Source: Loxodes magnus
Lineage: Eukaryota > Ciliophora > Karyorelictea > Loxodida > Loxodidae
DNA: 64,000 bases
NCBI GenBank assembly: GCA_946699065.1
Contig: CAMPDV010000715.1
Span: 124,001 to 188,000, forward strand
Reading direction: 5' to 3'
Made by a program: the position numbers and the translations under genes. The notes under the pieces are model-generated. The model did no database searches and was not told the origin of the DNA. It was given only the letters and a program-made list of their open reading frames with translations. Positions 47,588 to 60,451 of this stretch are shown here, one piece after another. How positions within the stretch are numbered: position 1 is the first letter of the stretch; each line of letters starts with the position of its first letter.

Positions 47588-47722
47588 TTTATTTTTGAAT
47601 AAACTAAAAATTAAAAGAAACTAAATTATGGCTTAAGAGATACTTAGATATTAATAGTATTATTTTATTAACTTAATACTTAATAAATAGAAGAATAATT
47701 ACTATTAAAATTAAATTATAAA
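47588..47722. promoter_or_regulatory. Short divergent promoter region
   Basis: The starts of the TRIM-like gene (-) and the long unknown gene (+) are about 135 bp apart, so both promoters should lie here. It is extremely A/T-rich, and no element can be named. Confidence 0.4.
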
Positions 47723-50404
47723 ATGGAAGAATTTTCCCTCTAAAATGTTATATATATAATATTTTGTTACATAGCCAAGGGATACGATGAATTTTAGGAA
47801 AATATCGCAAAATTAGTAAGTTAAATAAAAATTTAGTATAATAGCTAGATGATAACTATACTAGACTCTAGTAGATAACTAAATTAATACGCGTGAAAGA
47901 ATATCAAAGAAAAATAACAAATTTTTCTAATCATTACAGAATCTTAACTTAAGTTATAATCACATCCAAGACTTCTCGCTTATCAACTACAAATAACTAG
48001 GAAAGCTAATAGTTAGCCTTAACTAAGTTTAACAAATTTTCTGAAATGCTGATATCTTAGAGTTGACAGAAAGATGATATTTTTGAAACAAGTTGAAAAA
48101 CTTAAAAGGAATGGAGAACTACATTTAGTGCTTAATGCTTGCTTTAATGAAATAGAGTCATAAAAAGAAACGCAAGATATCATATAAATTTTGGCTTATC
48201 TTTAAAAAATAGACTTGAAATAGAACTTCTTTAATCGTAAGTATTATCCATATTTAGAATAGAAATTAAAACTTTAAGAATAGATTAAGAGCCACTAACA
48301 TTAGAAAAGTATGAGTAGCAGAATAAAAAACAAAAACTTTTAAATCAACTAGCAAAAGGAATAAGTGTAAAGGGATTATTTTATAGTAGCATGTAAGGAT
48401 AGAAACTTATGATTTTATTAATTTTAATGAATATATGAAAAATTAAAGCTTAAGTTAGCATGCTGAATAAAGTGCAGATCTCTTAAGTGAGAAAAATAAA
48501 ATCACAAGTTATTAAAAAGCTCGTATGAAGAAATTCAAACACCTTTAAAAATGATTATAGTTAGTTATTAAAAATGCTATTACTCTTAATGTAGAATACC
48601 AGGTTAATTTCCAGAGAAGTGCAAAATTCTTCTTAATTTCTTACTTATTAGCTAAAATCCATTTCAACTATGAAAATCTGCTCATCACCTCGTATTTATT
48701 AAGAATAATAAAATTATTATAATCTTTATAGTTCCGTATGTGAAAAAACTTTATCATTAATCTAGCTGAGAAAGAAAAAAGAACAAAACTTAATAATAGC
48801 AAGAAATAACAGCTCCAAAGTAAGAAGAAGTGCTCAATGGAGTAAAGGTAATCCATTCGTCATTTCTGAAATGATTCAAAGAATTAAAGATTTTCAGATT
48901 AGTCTAAATCTTAATCTCAGGGAGTAATTTAAAGTACTAATAACCAATAAAGTAAAAGTAAGCTTTATTAATCAAGGAATCTAAATTGAATAATTTTTTT
49001 TCATAGCTACTTAAGATGAAAAATAGTACTCAAGAGGCAGAATTTTAAACAGATTATTTTTAAAAAACTTAAAATAGATTTGCTGCTTCTTTTATCTTCA
49101 GGTGAATATTTAAATCGTAGAAAAGAAATACTTCTGATAAACTTTCAGAGAAGAGAAATTTAAATGTACTCAACAGTTTTCCAATAATGAAAACTAAACT
49201 AAGATACAGTAAATAAGTAAAAATAACTGAAAATTACTAAGGTAAAATAACTTGAAATAAGGCAATTAAACCTTGCTATCCTTGGAGAAATAGCTAAATG
49301 AATGCCTTAAAGTTTGCTTGAAATTAACGAGTCATAAAAGGAATTGATTTTATAAGGGTAATAATAGAGAGGTGACCAAACTGCCGTAAGCAAGTAGATC
49401 ATCTTGAAGATAAATGTTTATCTCATTTCAATTTCCCCCACTTTCTATCTTAAGATCTGCTTAAAGACACTAATTAAAGTAAAGTGATAAATTTAGTCAA
49501 AAAGGTAAGAATGATTAAGATACGTACGACAGACAAAACAGAAATCGGAGTAAAAGCGAAAAATAGTAAAAGTAAATTAGACAAAGGATATAAAACCAGG
49601 TTACTCAAAAATTTCTAATTAAAATAACTTACAAATCCAGTTCAATTTAGAAAACTATTAAAACTCTAATTTGCAAAGATTATAAGTAGGCAGAAAAACT
49701 TATTTAAGTTTTAGAAAACCTACTATGATGCTAAAATAAAAAGGAATTAAAGTAACGCCAAATGAATATAAGAGCTTAGGGAATAAATCAGTTTTTCTAT
49801 TAACTTGAGGTAAGTATCCTAGAAATTAGGACTACATAGAAAGAAGATAAGTGACTTAGATTAAAAAATGATAACAAAAAAAGAAATAAATAGTAGGATT
49901 GGCTAAAGAATACAAAATCAAATAAGAAAAGCCTAAATATTAAATTTCTCGTTTATCTATATAAGATAATACCCAAAAAAATAAAGCAATAAGGAATTGA
50001 CAAAGCACTTTGAAAGAAACTTTAGTATCTAGAAAAATATTCATAGCATATTAACTAAACTACAATAGTAAATACTTGTATAGAAAGTACTAAAAAAAGT
50101 AAAAAAAATTGAAGAAAAAGATTAAAGAGCAGTTTATTAAGCAAATGAAATTGAGATAATTTTTCGAACAAAACAGGAAATAAAGTGAAAAGAGCAGTCA
50201 AGCTCGAAGAGTAATATGTAGGAGAGTTTAAAATAATCTATTAGTAACTCTGAAATTAGTATTTAAAGATGTTTTAGAACTTTTGAGATAGAAATAAAAT
50301 GACGATTATTATAATCATTTTTGAAAGTTCGAAAAAGGAGAATAAATCAGTTCGCTCAGCAAAAAAAGAGCAAAAGAAGCCTTTAAACTCAGAGATAGTC
50401 TTGA
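47723..50404 (+). CDS. Long unrecognised protein, about 890 residues
   Basis: From ATG 47723 (MEEFSLQNVIYIIFCYIAKG) one phase stays open to TGA 50402-50404. The text is protein-like in many places: NGELHLVLNACFNEIESQ, QTPLKMIIVSYQKC, VDHLEDKCLSHFNFPHF, GLHRKKISDLDQKM and RCFRTFEIEIKW. It is rich in Gln, Lys and Ile. Open length alone is weak evidence under this code, and around 49000-49350 a second frame is equally plausible, so introns or breaks may exist. It is transcribed divergently from the TRIM-like gene, with only about 135 bp between the two starts. No family is recognised. Confidence 0.5.
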
Positions 50405-52229
50405 ATAAAGATTTTAATAATTAGATTGAAAGGTGAAGTAGTTTCAATAAGTATGATCAGCTAATAAATTACTCATCAAACTCATAGAACATAATAAGAC
50501 CTATTTCATGAACCAAAACGTGTTTAGACTAGTAGATAATTTTCTCAATTAAAAGCTTAGAAATGAGTTAACCTAATCTTAATAACTATTTTCTAACCGG
50601 CAAAGACTTCAGACATATTTCTCTTCAGTTACTTCTTCAATCAAGCTGTTTACGTCTTTCATGAATCTCTCATTTTTTGTATATATAGCGAAATTCTTCC
50701 CTTTTTATGTTGGGTAAAGGAATAATAAAATCGATGATCTCTTAAGCAGCAATTCTGCTAGGACCTAATTTTAAGCAATAGCAAGACAAAATTTTATTTT
50801 TTAACCTGAATTAACAAAGTTTTGGATGAAATTCTATATGTTAAGTGATAATCTATGAAATTAAGCTGAGCAGGATTATAAAAGCTAACACCTATAAACT
50901 ACTTAGATTGATTAATAATAATGCCGGTTGAATTTGCTTCTGTTTAGTGAAAATCCCTGTATATTTGGATAAATAATAAACTCCTGCTAAAATTTAAAAC
51001 TGAAAGAAGTCTTTTGTGTAAAATAATTATGAGCAATAATAAAAGCAAGATATAAATTGACTAAAATAAACATGGCTAGCATTTCTTAGTATATCGACAT
51101 AGAAAATTCTACAATTTGAGAGCTTTAGCCAAATAATTACTCCTAAAATATGAAAAAATGAACTAATATGCTACGTATCTTGTTAGGTCTAGCATTAGTT
51201 AATCTTCAATGAGAAGAACTTATTTCGGTTCTTCTATATCTACTTCATTTGATAATATAGAGAACAAACTCAGCTTTCTTCTCTTATGACTGCAAATCTT
51301 GACAAATTCTAACTAAAATAGACATTCTTCTTATATGTAGTTCATATATAATATTAATTTTAACAATAGGTTTGAGGTAACTTAGCATCTTGTATTTCTT
51401 TAGTTTAGTAATTTAGGATATAGGTTTGTTTGTTGCTATCTTGATATATGTGATTTAAAAAGAAATGAATTATAATTAGTTGTAGTTAATATGTAATAAA
51501 GGGTAATAAAGAGGAGCAATGTTAAAGGTAGAAAGCAGTATTTAAAGTGATATATTAGTTTTATTATAATACTAGTGGGTATATTGGTAGTAATATTGGA
51601 AGTAATTAGAATGTTGTTAGGTTCTGTTGATTAGTTAGTATTAGTAAAGGTTTGATATAGTTAAAAGGAGGTATTAGTTTGGTTTAAGTGTAGATAGTTT
51701 GGATTAATTTTAGATAGTATTGAATTATAGGAAGTAATGAAGGTAATAATTGGTATCCCACTTATAATAACTATAATAGCTTTATAAGATTAACTAAAAT
51801 ATGGTTTAGACCTATGATTTGATATGGTATTAAATGTTATAACTAATATAGTAATAAGACTCCTAACTGATTGGTATAATATACTCTGTATTATAGTATT
51901 AAAATACTTAGAACATTATTTAGATAAATAGTAATAATTATTAATAAAAATAGCTTATTAACTACTTAATTATAACTAAACTAATTAACTACTTTATATA
52001 CTAAGTATACCCAAGATATCAATCATATTTAATAATACCTATTATTATTACCTATCTAATAGATATCATATCTATGTCATACTTAATTCATCATTATTAA
52101 TCTCTCTATATTCATTTTATTACTATTTTAACTCTAACTCCTAAAACTAATTCATTCTTATTACTTATATTTTCATATCATCCTTTTATCATATCTCCAA
52201 CTACTATGCTACCTATCCATTCATTTTGT
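50405..52229. other. Intergenic, nothing firm
   Basis: The first 700 bp still shows scattered protein-like text in changing frames; the rest (51350-52229) is A/T-rich with many TAATA and GTAATA blocks. No domain or RNA gene is recognised. Confidence 0.4.
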
Positions 52230-55200
52230 AAACAGTACAATTTTTAATCCAACTAAAAATAGTTTAAATAATGAAGATAAAAATGGGTAAAAGCATCATT
52301 AGGATTAATTTTCTATAAAACACTTAACAAGTTTGCTCTTAAGATTTAGACTACATAAAGCAATCAAAACTGAAAAGTGATGAACTCGCATTTCCTGTTT
52401 GTTTCTTTATACTGAATAGCGATATAACTGAATCAGGTAAATTAAACTTAAACGAAGCTGTTTACACTGATATCTACAAGTAATTCATTAAAATTTTGAA
52501 ATATATCGAATATAATTATTCAGGTCTCTTAGTAGTACTTACAGTGCTTTTTATTATAACAAAAAGAGTTACAATATGATTACTACAATCATGAATATTC
52601 TTATTATATTAGTTTAAGAGTCAGGACAAGTCCAAATTTATTTTTTCCTACTCTTTCGTAATTTATTAGGCAGGAGTTGCATAAATTACCTGTATAGCCT
52701 GCAGCACATTCTCTTTTTCAGTTAATAGCACTTCGATAGTTTTAATCTGGTAATAAATAAGAATTAGGAACGTCTGCTCCTAGGCAACTACTAGCTCTAG
52801 GACATTTTATAACATTATTACTTCAGTATCCTGATTATGGAAAAATATAAACTCCTTCTGTGCAGTCAACTCCGTCTGGACATGATTCACAATCAATGGC
52901 ATTTAGCTCTAAAGAATATTTTGCTTAATCACAAACGTAACATATTCCAGAAGACTGATAAATTTCACCTTCTATACAATATCTTAAATTTATGTTAATA
53001 TTTAAGAAGTTCGATTTTTGAATTAAAATGGATCATTTTATTAATCAAACTCTTCATTAATTTCTCTAACAACTGCTTCTATTCCAGTATAAGAACCTTA
53101 AGCTCCTTGCATTATCTGACCCCTTACATTAAATAGATCTTAGTTAGAGTAAAATTAGTTTTGTCCAAAAAGAGTAGCTTAGTCTTTAAATTGCTCTTGA
53201 ATTTAGAATAAAAGTTTAGTGTGTTGGGATGTATAAACTTGCTGACCAAATGAATCTATTAATATAAAATGATAGACTTCCTTTTTTACCTGTCTAGGAA
53301 CGTAAACTTCTACGTAATTGTTTTAAGTATTTTATTCGCTTTAAAGCAATCTACCATTAGAACACTTAGGAATCATATTGTAAATATTTTCTAATTAGCT
53401 AGAAATATATCCAAAAAAAGTAGCATAAGAGTCTATTTAATTTCCATATTTTGCTTAATTGCTCAAATAATATTAGCAGAATAGTTCTTATTCTGTAACT
53501 TCTGGATATAAAATTGGAATTTTATTTGCCCAACTGATAGCATCACCTTCACCTTTATAAGGCATAATTATTCTAAAAAGTGTTATAAGATAAATTAAAT
53601 TAGCAAAGATAGCCAAACCACACTAATCGGATAGCTCCTCCCTTGGGCTTATCAGTTTGATCATTTTTTCCGACTGAGTTTTAATAAAAAGTATTTTTAG
53701 CTATACTTACATTCGCCTGCAGCACTAAGATAGCACCTCCATCTTAATAAGCACTTCAATAACTAAAGTTAGAGTTAAAGATTTTTATAAAGTTAAAGTT
53801 TTCATTATTAGCGTTAGTAATGAATAAGCATCTACCAGAAGCTTCTGTAATATTGTAGAATATAGAATCTTAAATTGTAATGTTTTTACTTTCTTCTAGA
53901 TAAATAGCTCCTCCTTATTTATATCCTCCTCCATCTCTAAATGTAGTTCTAGTTATAAGCGACAGTGCTAGAGAAATTAAATAAACATATTTTAAACTAA
54001 AATTTTGGAAGAAATTTTCTTCCAATATAACTTAGCAGTTATTACAGTAAATACTTCCATAAGTATCATTGCTCTCGTACTTATTTCCCCAGTAACTTAA
54101 TTGATATCATTTACAAAAATGACTTCTCCATATTTCCCCTCAGTGGTAAAATAGGTAATATATAGAGAATGTTTTAGAGGCTGGTAGTTAAGAATATGGT
54201 TAAAGAAATAAAGAATTGGAAATAGTTAGGTATCAGTTAGTAATAAAGGATGGTTAGTTTGGTATTTAATTATGAAAGGTTTACTGAAATGATAGGTAGT
54301 ACTGGTGCAAAACAGTTATTTACTTTATTTTGAGAGGTTGATTATAAATTTTGGATTTGAGCATATAAATAGTAGCTAGGCTTGCTATATTACTAGTAAG
54401 AACTGAATTTTAAATCTTATTGCTTGAAAGGGAAGATATTATAGATATAGCTGATCCTTCAGGAGTTTCAAGATATATTCGAATCTTTAATCTACATCTA
54501 TGATTCTGACTCAGCATATACGAAGCCTCCTTGCTTATCAGCTGAGTTATTAAACGCCGTGCACTTAGATAAAATTAGCTAGGCGTTTGAAGTTAAGTAA
54601 ATAGCGCCTCCTAAAGAAGCATTATTTGCAAGAAACATTCTCAAAATTTGGCTAAGTGACTTTTGCGCTTACTAAGAGCCTGCATATAGGTATGGTTGGT
54701 TTTGATTAAAAAGGGAATTTTTTACTTAGAATAGAGGAGAATGAATGATATAGAGCAGCATATTGATAAGCATAGTTACTAGTAAAAGATGAGTTTTATA
54801 TATTCATTCTAACATTAACTAGCTAAATTTATCCTTTTTTATAGGCAGTGTTCCCAACTAATCTTACATTTATAAATTAAGCTTCTACGTCTTCAAAGCA
54901 AAGTAAAACATCTTGCGATGTATTTTCTATCATTTTAATTCTTTCAAAAGATATCAAATTAAGAAATCCAAAGCTTCTAAAATATCCCAAACAAGTCTAA
55001 TAGTAATAGTTTTGCTCAAAGATTCAGTCTCTATCATCATAATTCACATCTTGGAAACCAAAAATCAAACCAATATTCTTGAAGAAAGTACAGTTTTCCT
55101 TTCTTATTATTATTGGATATCCTCCATCCCACTTTGTCTAGATTAAGTATGCAAAATTAAGATGATTGCCTGTATCTATGTTATAGCTGAATTCACACTA

Positions 55201-57350
55201 CTTTAAGTATATTTCTCAAACTTAATTCAGAGAGTTTTATCCCATTAATAAAGCTGGAATTTTGGTTTATTAGAGTATTGTACTTAAACTTTACTAATAT
55301 GAACTATAAATAATTCCAATTTTACAAAGCAATCAAATATTTTGTAGAGGTTTAGTTAGAAAATTCAGAATTTCTAATTTTGCTATCAATCCTTAATAAC
55401 ATTCTATCCAAAATTTAGAAACTACAAATTTATTTTCCGCTGCTTCCCTAAAATTTACTGTTTATTATTTACAAATTTACTATATTATGCATCCTGGCTA
55501 GTTTCAAATCTGCAGCTGCCATTTAACCTATATTTTCCATTAAAAAAGTGTTCTCAATTTTAAAGGAGGCAGTTTAAGTTTTTCCATTTACATTAAGCAT
55601 TCTAGTTTATCTAATTATTAGATAGCTAGTCTTTATTATTTAAACTGCTAGTTTAGGAAAATGTGCAATTAGTTATCAGCACTTATTACCAGAACTTAAT
55701 TTCCATTCAAGGCTATAAATTACAATTCTTGCGCCTTATCATTCCTTATGCAGTCCTATACTCAGTTTACTATCATTCCTCCACCTCTTTCATTATAGTT
55801 ATCAGAAAATATATTAAAATGGATATGCAGAGTTAACTATAATTCAACAACTAATATAGCCAAAATCTGTTTCAACTCAATTTTGAGTCAATCAGTTATT
55901 CATTCAGATTTAGTTATAGCAAAAGCTACAATTAGTCATCTTAATATCTTCTACCATTCTTATTTACTCAAATATTACATCTTCAACTATTCCAAAATTG
56001 TCATCTTATAGACACAAGCCACAGAAAAAACTCTAATTATGGCTCAATATATTGCTGCTCAGTATCACTTAAAGTTAACTTCTCAAATTATTGATGTAAC
56101 TAAGTTATAGCTAAATACCCATTTTACTAACCATTTTAGCCTTCTATTGCTGCTCTTTATTAGGTGCCATTCAAATCACTCTCATACCAAGTATCTTAGT
56201 TTTAAATATCTTAATAATAGTCATTCAAATCTCCTGCTAAATAACTTACAGTTCTGAATCAAAAGGATAGCTTCAATTTCACTGTATAAATAGTTTTATA
56301 AGTATGATCAAATTAAGCTTTAGTGAAGGTAACTTCGTTTATTTAGATTAGTTGAGTCTGGTTAGATTTTAAAAACCCAGGAGACACAATTCCTGCATAG
56401 TTTTAATCTCCACTTTTTTAATCCAAATTATGGAAATCATTTATTTCACTCCCTCTATTAAATTTTAGACTTCCACAAACAAATTATTCGTGCTCTAATA
56501 CTCAATACATGCTAACGAATACATTCATGAATCAAGAAACTAAAAATTTGTGTCATTAAATTCTAAATTACAAGATTACCATTCAATGTAATTACAATGA
56601 TACTTAAAAAATTGATGAAACCAAACATTATTTAAACTCGATTTTCCTTGAATGATCATTATCAGAGATTATGTATTTTTCAGACATTCAGTTCCAAAAA
56701 AATAAGGTTATTTAAAATATCTGTTGCTAAACTTCATGAATAACCATATTTATCAAGTAAAGAAAAAGGATCATCTCTCGAAAAGGAAGTTCCTGCATAT
56801 ATATTACAGGATCACTTATCATTTTTGTAGAAATACACATTTGGGAGATTCATATTTAATGCAAATGTGTGAATTTCTAATATTAGGTTCTCAAATTTTA
56901 AGTGGCTTTAAAAGAAAAAAAATTGAATATCTGTTCACATGAAAAGAATTTTAGTTCTTTCTTTAGGATCAAAAGTACATTTAACTAAGTCTGAAATTTA
57001 GTTTTTTGGATACTGAAAGCAATAAAGGGTTTAAATAGTTAATTGCTTAAATTACTTGTATAAGCTTTTAGTCTATAGTTTACTTTAGGAGTAAAAAGTA
57101 GCTAGTAAAACTGTCAGGAGCCATTGAAATTTTTCCTTATTATAGTTCGTCTAAATAATGAGTTCCATTTGTTAAAAGAATCTTAAGATAATTCTTTTAA
57201 ACTCCTTCTGCCAAAGCTTCAGCTAATGAAAGATAAGGTCGATCAAAAGTTCCTAGTCCTTTGCATACAATGCAGCCAGGCTGATATTCTCCTGGTTTAA
57301 ATTTTGAGTTTTCATTTGGTTATTCGCTAGATGCCCCTACGAAATAGAGG
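52230..57350 (-). CDS. Large surface protein: parallel beta-helix repeats, Cys-rich region, C-terminal membrane part
   Basis: The reverse strand starts near 57350 with GCIVCKGLGTFDRPYLSL and LTNGTHYLDEL, the usual lead-in of polymorphic-membrane-protein-type beta helices. Repeated rungs follow, for example DGGGYKQGGAIYLEESKNI, AYQDGGAILVLQANVSIAKN and KPKGGAIRLVWFG. Then comes a Cys-rich segment (DCESCPDGVDCTEGV; SGYWSNNVIKCPRASSC, with Trp as TGA at 52823-52825; CAAGYTGNLCNSC). The C-terminus has YFKILMNYLQIS and a hydrophobic LILMMLLPIFIFIIQTIF. This layout is common in ciliate surface membrane proteins. A few frame changes (for example near 53555) may be small introns or breaks. The exact start and end are not fixed. 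Confidence 0.72.
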
Positions 57351-57837
57351 GTTGTGGTAAGTGGAATAAAATTTTTGATATTTTCCCTCGAAAATCAGTC
57401 AGCTGCCAGTTATCGAGAAATTTTCTATTATTATAGCACGCAATAGAGAAAAATTCAGAGTAATATTGAATATAACGATGTTATGCCCCTCTCCCTCGCG
57501 AATTCGGACCAAAAGCGATAGTTTTTGAGTACTGGAACTAATAAAAAGGGAAAGATTTGAAGAAAGCGAAGCTTCCTGAGAAAGTAACAACGCAGGAGAC
57601 CTTTTATTCAAGCAATCTAAGTTTTGATGTTTCCATCAGTACCATTCTCACAATTAATAAGCTAATTTCAACAGGTACAGAGATACCTTCATTTCCTAAG
57701 AATATTAAAATTGCGCTACTTGAACAAAATATAATTTCGCTTATGAATCCGATTAAACTAAAAGTTTTCTATTCCTAGTAACTATAATAGATGAAAACGT
57801 GAGATATTTAAACTAGTTTTGTTTAGATAACAGTAAA
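57351..57837. other. Boundary zone between ciliate gene and archaeal-like block
   Basis: Base composition rises around 57480-57600 (CCCCTCTCCCTCGCG). Open frames on both strands here show no recognisable family. It may hold further decayed foreign sequence. Confidence 0.35.
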
Positions 57838-58620
57838 ATGGATATTTTTAAATTAATATGAAAGTAGACGCTCAGAAGAGGATTAAGTATCCGAGCAATC
57901 ATAACCTATCTTAATTGTATACAAAGATTATTTATACAATATCCAAAGGATCCTATTGAAATTTATATGATAGCTATAAAGGATTTTTCTTGATAGATTA
58001 GTTGGCAGAAATTTCCCGGGAAATACATTAAATGTGCATATGAGCAGCCTTAAATTCTCAATATCAAGAAATTGCATAAAAGTCTCTTGCTCAGGATATG
58101 TTATTAGAAATACCAAAAATGCTACCTAATTTTTTAATAAAGGTCTTGCTTAATACTATTGATAATCCAAAGCACAAACTTATTGTAAAACTTATCTATT
58201 CAGCAGGATTTAAAGTAAATAAGATTATCTAGTTAAAAATGGTTAATCTTGACCTCAAGAAAGGATTTAGATGAGAATGTAAAGGCAAATATAGCAAGGA
58301 TATATTGTTTGCCATTGCAGACAGCCTTGAGGATAAAATAAAGGAGTATAAGAGGAATAATAATAGCTCATTGCTTTTCTCGAGAAGAAATGGGCATCCT
58401 ATGTTCGGAATGTGCAGCAAATTTATCGAGCAGCTGTCTTAAGTGCTGTTATTGAAAAGTATGTACATCCTCATACCTTAAAGCATACCTTTGCAGCTTA
58501 TCTTACTAAGAATGGCTATGAAGCTCAACTCAATTCTTACTAGGATATTCTAGCATCCAGGCAACCTCGATGTACTAAGGCTTCGCCCAAAATGATCTGT
58601 TCATTGTCACTTAGACAATT
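57838..58620 (+). pseudogene. xerA: XerA-type (archaeal-like) tyrosine recombinase, decayed
   Basis: The family cuts and rejoins DNA, as in chromosome dimer resolution. From ATG 57838 (MDIFKLI) the text follows the archaeal XerA layout. The N-terminal core-binding part has LSIRAIITYLNC and YPKDPIEI. The catalytic part has NPKHKLIVKLIYSAGFKV, where the first catalytic Arg is not seen. Later come KEYKRNNNSSLLFSRRNGHP and VHPHTLKHTFAAYLTKNGYE (the His-x-x-Arg box with Lys instead of Arg). A final block in another frame reads SIQATSMYQGFAQNDLF, with the catalytic Tyr in SMY. The gene is clearly broken by several frame changes. Its closest look is to archaeal proteins rather than eukaryotic ones, judged by motif memory only. 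It lies in the same strand and order as two more archaeal-looking genes. Confidence 0.8.
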
Positions 58621-58652
58621 TACCATAATAATAAACAATTATTTTTTCTAAA

Positions 58653-59355
58653 AATGGATAAATACTGTTTCCGCATATCAAACTGAGATGATTTTATTGC
58701 AAGAGACAAGGTAAAGGGATTGTCAAATACCCGTAAAAGTTAATATGACAGAAAGTTTTTGGAAGCAAAAAAATCTCAATATTCTAAACTCAGACTAACT
58801 TGCTGACAAGCTTCATATGGCTAAAACATGGAGATTGAATGAATTCTATAGGAATAGGTTTGCTTTCCTTGGCATAGAAGCAACAGACGTTCTTAAGTAT
58901 GATGAGCTTACTGACATTGACTTGCTTGATGGGATTGATACAAAGACAATGTTAAAGGCATTAATCTCAATCTTTTTGCATTAAATAAGAAATTGAGCAA
59001 ATATAGCCTTATTATTACCTTTAATGGAGAATCTATTGGAATACCTTTCCTAAAAAAGAAAGATCCTGACATACTGCCTAAATCCCACTTTTTGTTGTAA
59101 AGGCAACAAGTAGGAGAGTAGGGTAATTAGGCGGCCTTAAAGTGATTGAAAGTAACTAGGTATACAATGAAAAAAGATAATTAAATTTTTATGGCGGTGA
59201 TCCTGTGTGCTTATAGAGAACGTATCAGGCAACAGGCAGATGAGTATTATTTAAAGCTTCTCTTTAAATACAATGAAGAAGATGTTGTTAATCTCAAGAT
59301 AATTGCTGACTTTACAATAGATAGGCTACAAGAAACAGTGAATCATCCCTAAAAA
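58653..59355 (+). pseudogene. RNase H-like exonuclease (YprB/COG2251-type), decayed
   Basis: Blocks recognised in order are WDDFIARDKVKGLSNTRK, NRFAFLGIEATDVLKYDELT (the Asp-x-Glu site reads Gly-Ile-Glu), LSKYSLIITFNGESIGIPF (family: NG-x-x-FD-x-P), GLKVIE, FYGGDPVCL, TYQATG, and YNEEDVVNLKIIADFTIDRL, which holds the last acidic site. This is the layout of the predicted 3'-5' exonucleases found widely in archaea and bacteria. It is broken into several frames and probably lost a stretch near 59095-59130. It sits between the recombinase and the helicase, as in a compact prokaryotic gene cluster. Confidence 0.8.
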
Positions 59356-59384
59356 TTAGTTTATAATATCCAATATATATTTCT

Positions 59385-60160
59385 GCTTATGAAGCATGAG
59401 TAGATTAAGAAAATGATTCCAAAAAAACTTAATGAAGTACATGAAAAAGAAAAGATTCAGAAGCTAAGGCCAACACAAATGGAGGTAATAAAAGCAGAAT
59501 TATCGAAAAAAAAAGCATATCCTTGTGTAAACGCCAACTGCATCTAAAAAAAACTGATCACAGAAATTAAATTACTTACATCTCTGATTTAAGGAAAAGG
59601 AAAGAAGCTTTGTATTGTCCCATTAGAGGCATTTGCATCTAAAAAATATAAGTAATTTAAGATAAAATTTGAATATTTTGCCAAATTTGCTCCTTTTATT
59701 GGTTACATTGAGATATCTGAGCCCTATCTTGCAAAATATAACTTGATCATAACCACAAGCGAAAAGCTAGACTCATTGCTTAGGCTTCATGCGCCCTGGA
59801 TTCTAAACATTTAAGTAATATTCATTGATGAAATCCATCTTTTCAAAAATCCGGGAATTGAATTGATGAATAGGTTTTTCATACTAAGAAATTCTGCTTT
59901 TAGAAAGGTTATGATTTGTAGATGTCAAAAATGTTTTATATCAATTTTTGACAAGGACTTAAGAGAAATATTATCTTCCAAGCTCGTCTCTGGCTGCTTA
60001 TACTCATAAGATTCTATTAATTCCTGGCATGTGTATTTTTTCACTGGCTTTTTTTAAATGAGGGGAAATATTAGTGGAATACTTGCAGCACAGATTAGCT
60101 GAGACTTGTATTTTGGATATATTAACCAAACCAAATGCCCTCAAATATAATAAGAGAGAA
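59385..60160 (+). pseudogene. Hel308-type superfamily 2 helicase, N-terminal part, decayed
   Basis: Recognisable pieces are KIQKLRPTQMEVIKAEL (Q-motif region with LRPTQ), the Walker A region in a shifted frame (VTPTAS followed by Lys), KLCIVPLEAFASKKYKQFK (motif Ia; family: VPLKALAxEK), YNLIITTSEKLDSLLRLHAP and VIFIDEIHLF (Walker B). The order and wording are those of archaeal Hel308, a replication-repair helicase. The RecA2 domain and C-terminal domains are absent or unreadable beyond about 60160, so the copy is truncated as well as frame-broken. It is the third gene of the archaeal-like block. Confidence 0.82.
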
Positions 60161-60451
60161 TTTTTAAGATTTCTTTGTAATAGCCGTCTATTGCTTTTTT
60201 GTAACAGGTATAATTAAAATCCTGTATAATCTTTGGTTTTACACGACTTTTTCCCAAAATAATATAATTCCTTTAAATACAGGAATAATTACAAGAAATT
60301 GAGATTCATCTAACCCTTTTTGTAGAGTTCTATCTTTTTCGGAAAAAACACGACCCGAATAACATCATAGATCCGTTTGCAAGCTTAGCGGGCTATAAAA
60401 ATGCTTTGCTGCCTTGTTTGCAACATTTATATGTTATGAAAATCTAATTAA
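60161..60451. other. Spacer between archaeal-like block and duplication
   Basis: Nothing is recognised. Composition is intermediate between the archaeal-like block and host AT-rich sequence. Confidence 0.35.

Noticed and set aside
57399-57611. Short reverse-strand frame at the boundary of the archaeal-like block
   Set aside because: No family resemblance and no continuation; cannot be supported as a gene.
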